In this document: positions 59,187 to 64,000 of the stretch, piece after piece
Numbering within the stretch: the stretch's first letter is position 1
Layout of the letters: each line of letters starts with the position of its first letter
DNA from: Vespula vulgaris
Lineage: Eukaryota > Arthropoda > Insecta > Hymenoptera > Vespidae
NCBI RefSeq assembly: GCF_905475345.1
Contig: NC_066602.1
Span: 2,653,814-2,717,813, forward strand
Length of the DNA: 64,000 bases
Direction: 5' to 3'
The notes under the pieces: model-generated
Told to the model about the DNA's origin: nothing
Database searches by the model: none
The model's input: the letters and a program-made list of their open reading frames with translations, nothing else
Position numbers and translations under genes: made by a program

Positions 59187-60434
59187 ATTCTTCCAAACAA
59201 GAGGAAAATGTCTGCCTCGGACGTTTGACGTAAAGCCTCTATTGTGGGATACATTTTTAATCGGCGAAGAAGAAAGGAGAGCCCCTTTCTCAAGCTGTAC
59301 CAGCCTCCATAGATACTCTACTATTTCGTTTTTTTTTCTTTCTTTCTCTCTCTCTCTTTTCTTAACTTTCACACTTTCTCCTTCTTTTTTATTTGTACCG
59401 TTCTGTTACAATCTACGAAAGCACGAGTAGTAGGTACTGTCTTACCGATCGTATAATTTCGTTTATAATTGTATTATTCTTCAGTAGGAAGATTTGTAGT
59501 CTCTCAGAATAGTCCTTTATTTTACACACAAACATGCATACGTACACACACACACATATCGTACATCGGAATGGCATTTAAAGTAATCGATAGAAATCGT
59601 AGACACGAACCGATTGGTACGACCCAAAGCCGATTCCCTTTTACCTCGGCGCGATTAACGAGCGCAGAGTTTAAATCGCTGTCGTTCGAAGAGGACCCGC
59701 TATCTCCCTAACGTCCACGGTGATACACGAGCCCGGAGTGAATGGTTAATTGTCAGGAATTCTCTTGTCGGTTATGGTATTCCAAAAGTCTTCGACCGAT
59801 CGGTAGAACGTTACAGTAAAGTCGGAGAACGATGGCAGTGAGAAGGCAAGATCGGAAAGTAGATATCGAATGGTAGGAAATTAAAGAATAATCGACAGTG
59901 ATAGGGTCCTTAAAAACGTCCTGTCGTGTATCGAACGACGTTTAAGCGATAAACGAAGAAATTTTCTACGACTCGGACAAAGTATCGAATTGGAGTTAGT
60001 GAAAGGTGCGAGGGATCATTTTCGAAAGGATTAACGTTCTTTATCTGCGGGTTATTTATTTTAACCCTTGACCAAATCAAATCGAGGAGAAATCTTTTAT
60101 TAGTTGCATTTTAACAAGAGAGAAAGAAAAGAGGGAGAGAGAGAGAGAAAAATTACGAATTAAATTTATCATTCCCCTAACGATAATATTCCCATTTGAA
60201 TAAGTACCCTTCGAACGTTCTCATCGGACAATGAACGCGCATAAGAAATCTTCCAAAGTCATGAATCACAGAGGGAACTCTCACTCCGTTTAAGCTAAAG
60301 ACGATTGTTAAAGTGCGTGTAAGCGCCATCCAAAACGGCGTTAGCCATAATCGTGCGAGAGAGCACGTGGCATTTGGTGCGAGTCTACGGTGTCGGTGGG
60401 TGTCGGACTCGTTGATGGTGTTGGTTGTTGGCGA

Positions 60435-60473
60435 TGGTGGTGGTGGTGGTGGTGGTGGTGGTGGTGGTGGTGG
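60435..60473. repeat. (TGG)13 microsatellite
   Basis: Thirteen uninterrupted TGG units. The + strand could form a two-tetrad G-quadruplex. The poly-Gly, poly-Trp and poly-Pro frames over it are shadows. Confidence 0.97.
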
Positions 60474-61448
60474 CCCAGTGATGTACAACGCTATCACCCT
60501 CGTATTTACTGCAGTGTCAAACCAGGGCGACAACTTGGTTACAAATTAGTGCTTTGCACCGTGCGCCTGGCCACATCCCGCTCTTACACCGTACACCCGA
60601 TATATAACTATACGATACGTATACGCGTTTATACCTATAGCGAGCTTGGACCTTCCAACGGAGCGTACGAGTCTCTCGTATGTTTATGTTCCTGGCAGCT
60701 GCGCTCGCAGAACCTTGCCAATATTGGTTCTCAATTTGAATGATCTTTACCATTTACTGAATTCTCTCTTTCGTTTTAGGTACCTACCATTAACGATCCT
60801 AAATGGCGCTAGAAAGTTTTATAAACTGTCGTTATACGACAGAAATACGGAATAGGATTCTGAGATTTTGCGAGTAGAGCGATCGAGACGATCTCCTCGG
60901 AGAAGTGAACTTGGAAGGAACCGTTCGTAAGTCTGGATGGACGGGATCAGTCGTGTGAAGCAGAGAGAAGAAGAACGACGAAATGTTCGAGACGTATAGA
61001 GCAAACGGGTATGTATATTTTCATTCGAAGCAATACTTTTTACCGATTACGATCGGGAAACGTTTAGAAAAAAGGTATAAGAAAATGTCGTAGGCCATGT
61101 TGTTTTGGTAAGATAAACGGATAGACTCTTCGGGTCGGATTAATTACGAGAGAGAAAAGAAGGATCGAGGATCTCGATCGTGGTATCGATCGGATGAAAC
61201 TGAGAACCCCTTGGTGATGGAAGAGGCGATATATCAGCCGCGGGTCAACAATGTGTAAGCGGTCTCATCCCCGAACCCCCAGGTCGAGCGACCCAAGTTC
61301 GCTCTCGGTGACACTTCTGGAGTTTCCGTTCCTTGGACGGTGCACGGCTAAGATATATGTTGTGTGACGCGCGTGTGGGTAGATAAAGAGAGAAAGAGAA
61401 AGAGAGAAGCATACACGAACACACCAAGTTGTATGAACATACATCTAT

Positions 61449-61479
61449 ACACACACGCGTGCACGCGCGCGTGTGTGTA
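61449..61479. repeat. Self-complementary alternating purine-pyrimidine tract
   Basis: An (AC)n run, a GCGTGCACGCGCGC centre and a (GT)n run together form an imperfect palindrome of strictly alternating purine and pyrimidine, a typical Z-DNA or cruciform candidate. Confidence 0.8.
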
Positions 61480-62129
61480 TGTTTCAGAAACGATTGTATA
61501 TATACGGTGTGCGAAGGAGATGCAAGAAGGGCCCTTGTGGACTCGGTGGCGTGCACGTACTCTTACCGAAGCTTTCAGAATTATTGCCACGACCGACGAG
61601 CATATTCTCGTGGGTCCCCAAGGCGACTTTAAACGGCGCCGTACTTGTCACCTCCGCCGGACGCGTTCGTCCGGATGCTCGGGGATCGATTACACGATTA
61701 GTTTTCGGGGGACGACGGCATCGGCCAATTTGTAATCCGATTACATCCCGATTACCCAGAATTATTTCTCTTCGGTTCCTCCGGCTTGTGTTACTCCTTC
61801 GGCCTTGCCAATAAACTCTCCCGTACCTTCTTATTCGGTTCTCAACCCGTCGGGGATCGTTAATTCGAAGGGATTCACCGTTAGCGATATACTCGAGTAT
61901 TTCGTAAGAAGATTAGGCGTTTCAATTTATTTTTACATTTTATTTTATTATTTTTTTTTCCTTTCCTTTCTTTTCTTTTTTTAACTAACTACAAAGAACT
62001 ACGCTTATTACTTTGATTGTTGATATCACGGACAAATACGATGGATCGTTTTTTATATCGTATCGATCTTAAACTACCGGCTATCGTAGCGAGATATCGC
62101 GTCGAATATATAAATTGCCGAGAATAAAG

Positions 62130-62460
62130 GGTCGCTGTAGGTGACGGGAAAAGGAGTCGATGAGAGAAGGTCGAGGCCCTTCGCGAGCACGGTTAATGAG
62201 TAAAAAATGTTTTCCCGGTGCCGGGGCGGCTCCAGCAGCAGCCGGTAAGGCTTTTTCCGTTGGTGAAAAGTGGAAAATTGCGGCAGCCGAGTATCGAACC
62301 GGTCCATCGTGCCGTGAATCGACAAATTACTTTTCATTGCCACGATGTAATCACGGATTCAGGTGTCGCCCTCATTACGGGGCCTACCCGGTTTGCCAGT
62401 AGGTGTTCACGAAGGCGTAACGGAACGGAGGGCGAATGGAACGGTGGGTGGTGGTAGACT
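62130..62460. other. Complex island, candidate conserved element or exon
   Basis: About 330 bases of unique, balanced-composition DNA between simple repeats. An ATG frame (62160-62402, 80 codons) has ordinary composition and six cysteines, but another frame is also open over the same region. A possible donor, CCG before GTAAGG, lies near 62243. I recognise no domain. Confidence 0.25.
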
Positions 62461-62496
62461 TCAACGTAGAAGCAACAAATTGAGGTTTTGAAAAAA

Positions 62497-62504
62497 TAAA
62501 GAAA

Positions 62505-62535
<31 letters not shown>

Positions 62536-62604
62536 AAAGAAAGAAAAAGAGAGAAAAAGAAACAGAGGAAGAAGAAAAAAAAAGAGAAAAAGAGAGAGAG
62601 AGTG
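62497..62604. repeat. A-rich/(GA)n purine tract
   Basis: A-rich sequence around a pure GA core (about 62511-62534) with GAAA-rich continuation. Confidence 0.9.
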
Positions 62605-62724
62605 GGAGGGAAAATGAGGAGGTGGAGGAGGAGGAGAGAAAAAAGGAAAATGGGACGGGAAGAGGGAAAAAAAGATATTCGCCTTCTACCGTCGCTTTAC
62701 TAAAGGGAAACCCATTGATTTCCT

Positions 62725-62870
62725 CCATTCATAGAGCCACGATAATTAAATGCATTTTATATACACGAGTCCTTGGCGCGCGGCCGGCATAACGCCGAGT
62801 AATTAATAGACATTTAAACTTTTTAATAACGATGCTTTTATGCATGCCGCACCACTGGGCTTCCCCCTCT
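62725..62870. promoter_or_regulatory. Homeodomain-site-rich island
   Basis: Within about 140 bases there are ATAATTAAAT, GTAATTAATAG, a TTTTTAATAACG and an ATGCATG, together with CG-rich spacers. TAAT clustering of this kind is common in insect developmental enhancers. The call rests on motifs only. Confidence 0.25.
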
Positions 62871-62875
62871 CGTTT

Positions 62876-62932
<57 letters not shown>

Positions 62933-62952
62933 TTCTCTCTTTCTCTTTCTCC
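62876..62952. repeat. (CT)n microsatellite, long
   Basis: About 77 bases of CT with CTAT and CTTT interruptions near the 3' end. Confidence 0.95.
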
Positions 62953-63261
62953 CGCGCTCTCGTTCGCTCTTCTCACCGCAACCCGGCCGGTAATTATGGT
63001 CCGGTGAATGGATCTGTTGCATTTGACTTTTAATGCCCGCGGATCAACGTGCCACCACGACACTCGTCGACGCTTATCAACCCCGCGCTAATGACGGGGC
63101 AAATTTTCGTGACGCTGGCTTACTACCCCCATCCCCTTATCCTCACTACCCACCTCAACCTCCACCATCGTCGTCTCCCAGTACCACCGCAAGTACCGAC
63201 ATCGTAGCTACTCTCTTTACTTTGTGTCCTGTTCGTGTATACTGCTTGGCTACAAAAAGGA

Positions 63262-63305
63262 TGAGGAGGAGGAGGAGGAGGAGAAGAGAGAGAGAGAGAG
63301 AGAGA
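63262..63305. repeat. (GGA)n-(GA)n compound microsatellite
   Basis: About seven GGA units pass into pure GA. Confidence 0.95.
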
Positions 63306-64000
63306 AAAAATTGGGTAACGAGAAAGGAGCCTCGTGCGAACGTATGGCCGTCTAATGAGCTGCAAATAGTCGAGGTTTACGTTCGGGTAAACGCGTGCTG
63401 AATAGCGTTACACAGGAGTTGATTTATAGTTCGGAGAAGAAGGGAGAAAGAGGTAGATAGAAGTTGATGAGTTTATATATCGCGCGAAGCGCGCGGGTTA
63501 CCTGTCTCGCGAGCATCCAAGCAGCCTACGGCCGACTGTCTCCTCGTATAATTGTCTCTCCTAACCTCGAAATGGATTTACCGGTAATTAATGTGCGCGA
63601 ATAGATACCGTGTATACACATAGACGGCTGGAAAAGATTTTGTTCAATGGAGTAATTTCATTTCGTTACCGAGTCGAGAATTATATTACGTGAATAGGAA
63701 AAGAAAAAACGATCGATGTAGTATTATTTTCTTTTTTCTCTTCTTTTCTTTCTCTCTCTCTTTTTTTTTTTTCTATGCTTCGTTATTCCTCGTAACGTAT
63801 ATCAGAGAGGGAAGAGAAAATTCGGTCGTTCGCGTTCGATGATTTTTTTTGACGAGTTTGTTTCATTCCAGACGATTATTAATTTGAAATTGTAATTGTA
63901 ATAACGCGATAAAAATGAAAGATAAGCAGAGCTAGATCTCGTAGTGTTAATAAATTTTCTCTGTCGTGCTTGGGGAGAGCAAGGCATTCATAAGTCGAGA

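Larger units (their letters stand above)
57251..64000. other. Non-coding DNA with possible regulatory islands, right end
   Basis: No named gene. Complex islands lie near 57.7-57.9, 58.1-58.3, 61.5-61.8, 62.1-62.5, 62.7-62.9 and 63.0-63.1 kb, separated by GA/CT, TTC and TGG repeats. 59.7-60.4 kb and 60.9-61.3 kb are unique with nothing I can assign. Confidence 0.7.

Overview
This is eukaryotic, almost certainly animal, and most likely insect DNA. CpG is abundant, which argues against a vertebrate. AG/CT microsatellites are very dense, the base composition swings between CG-rich and AT-rich blocks, and there is no bacterial gene packing. I lean towards Hymenoptera (bee, wasp or ant), but only from overall texture, so the assignment is tentative. 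I found no protein-coding gene I can name, no rRNA, no convincing tRNA, no transposase or reverse transcriptase, and no CRISPR array. Most long open frames are translations of (CT)n, (GA)n, T-rich or trinucleotide repeats, and many lack an ATG.

Layout. From 1 to about 23.1 kb and from about 33.0 to 64 kb, the DNA is non-coding sequence packed with (CT)n/(GA)n tracts, roughly fifty by eye and about balanced between strands. Among these lie (AT)n, (TCG)n, (GGA)n, (TGG)n and T-rich tracts. Between the tracts are islands of more complex DNA that look like regulatory sequence: twin TATA motifs near 2.7 kb, a perfect CArG box in a hairpin near 7.3 kb, GC-rich inverted repeats near 39.5 and 42.3 kb, and homeodomain-rich islands near 62-63 kb. 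Three short reading frames with a reasonable start or splice site (16.0, 19.4 and 47.9 kb) are listed as weak coding candidates.

The block from about 23.6 to 31 kb is different. It is AT-rich and has no long CT/GA tract at all. It holds the main discovery of the window: three clear copies and one decayed copy of a unit of about 0.5 kb. Each clear copy contains a 150-160 base segment bounded by a splice acceptor and a splice donor, with a conserved branch-point-like TTTTTAAT upstream. Further downstream on the same strand are other exon-like segments with good splice signals (26.2, 27.3, 27.5, 27.8 and 30.5 kb) and several hairpins. I read this as a spliced long non-coding RNA gene on the + strand with a tandemly amplified exon that carries paired motifs resembling CTCF or YY1/Pho sites. 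Transcription and splicing are inferred from sequence only.
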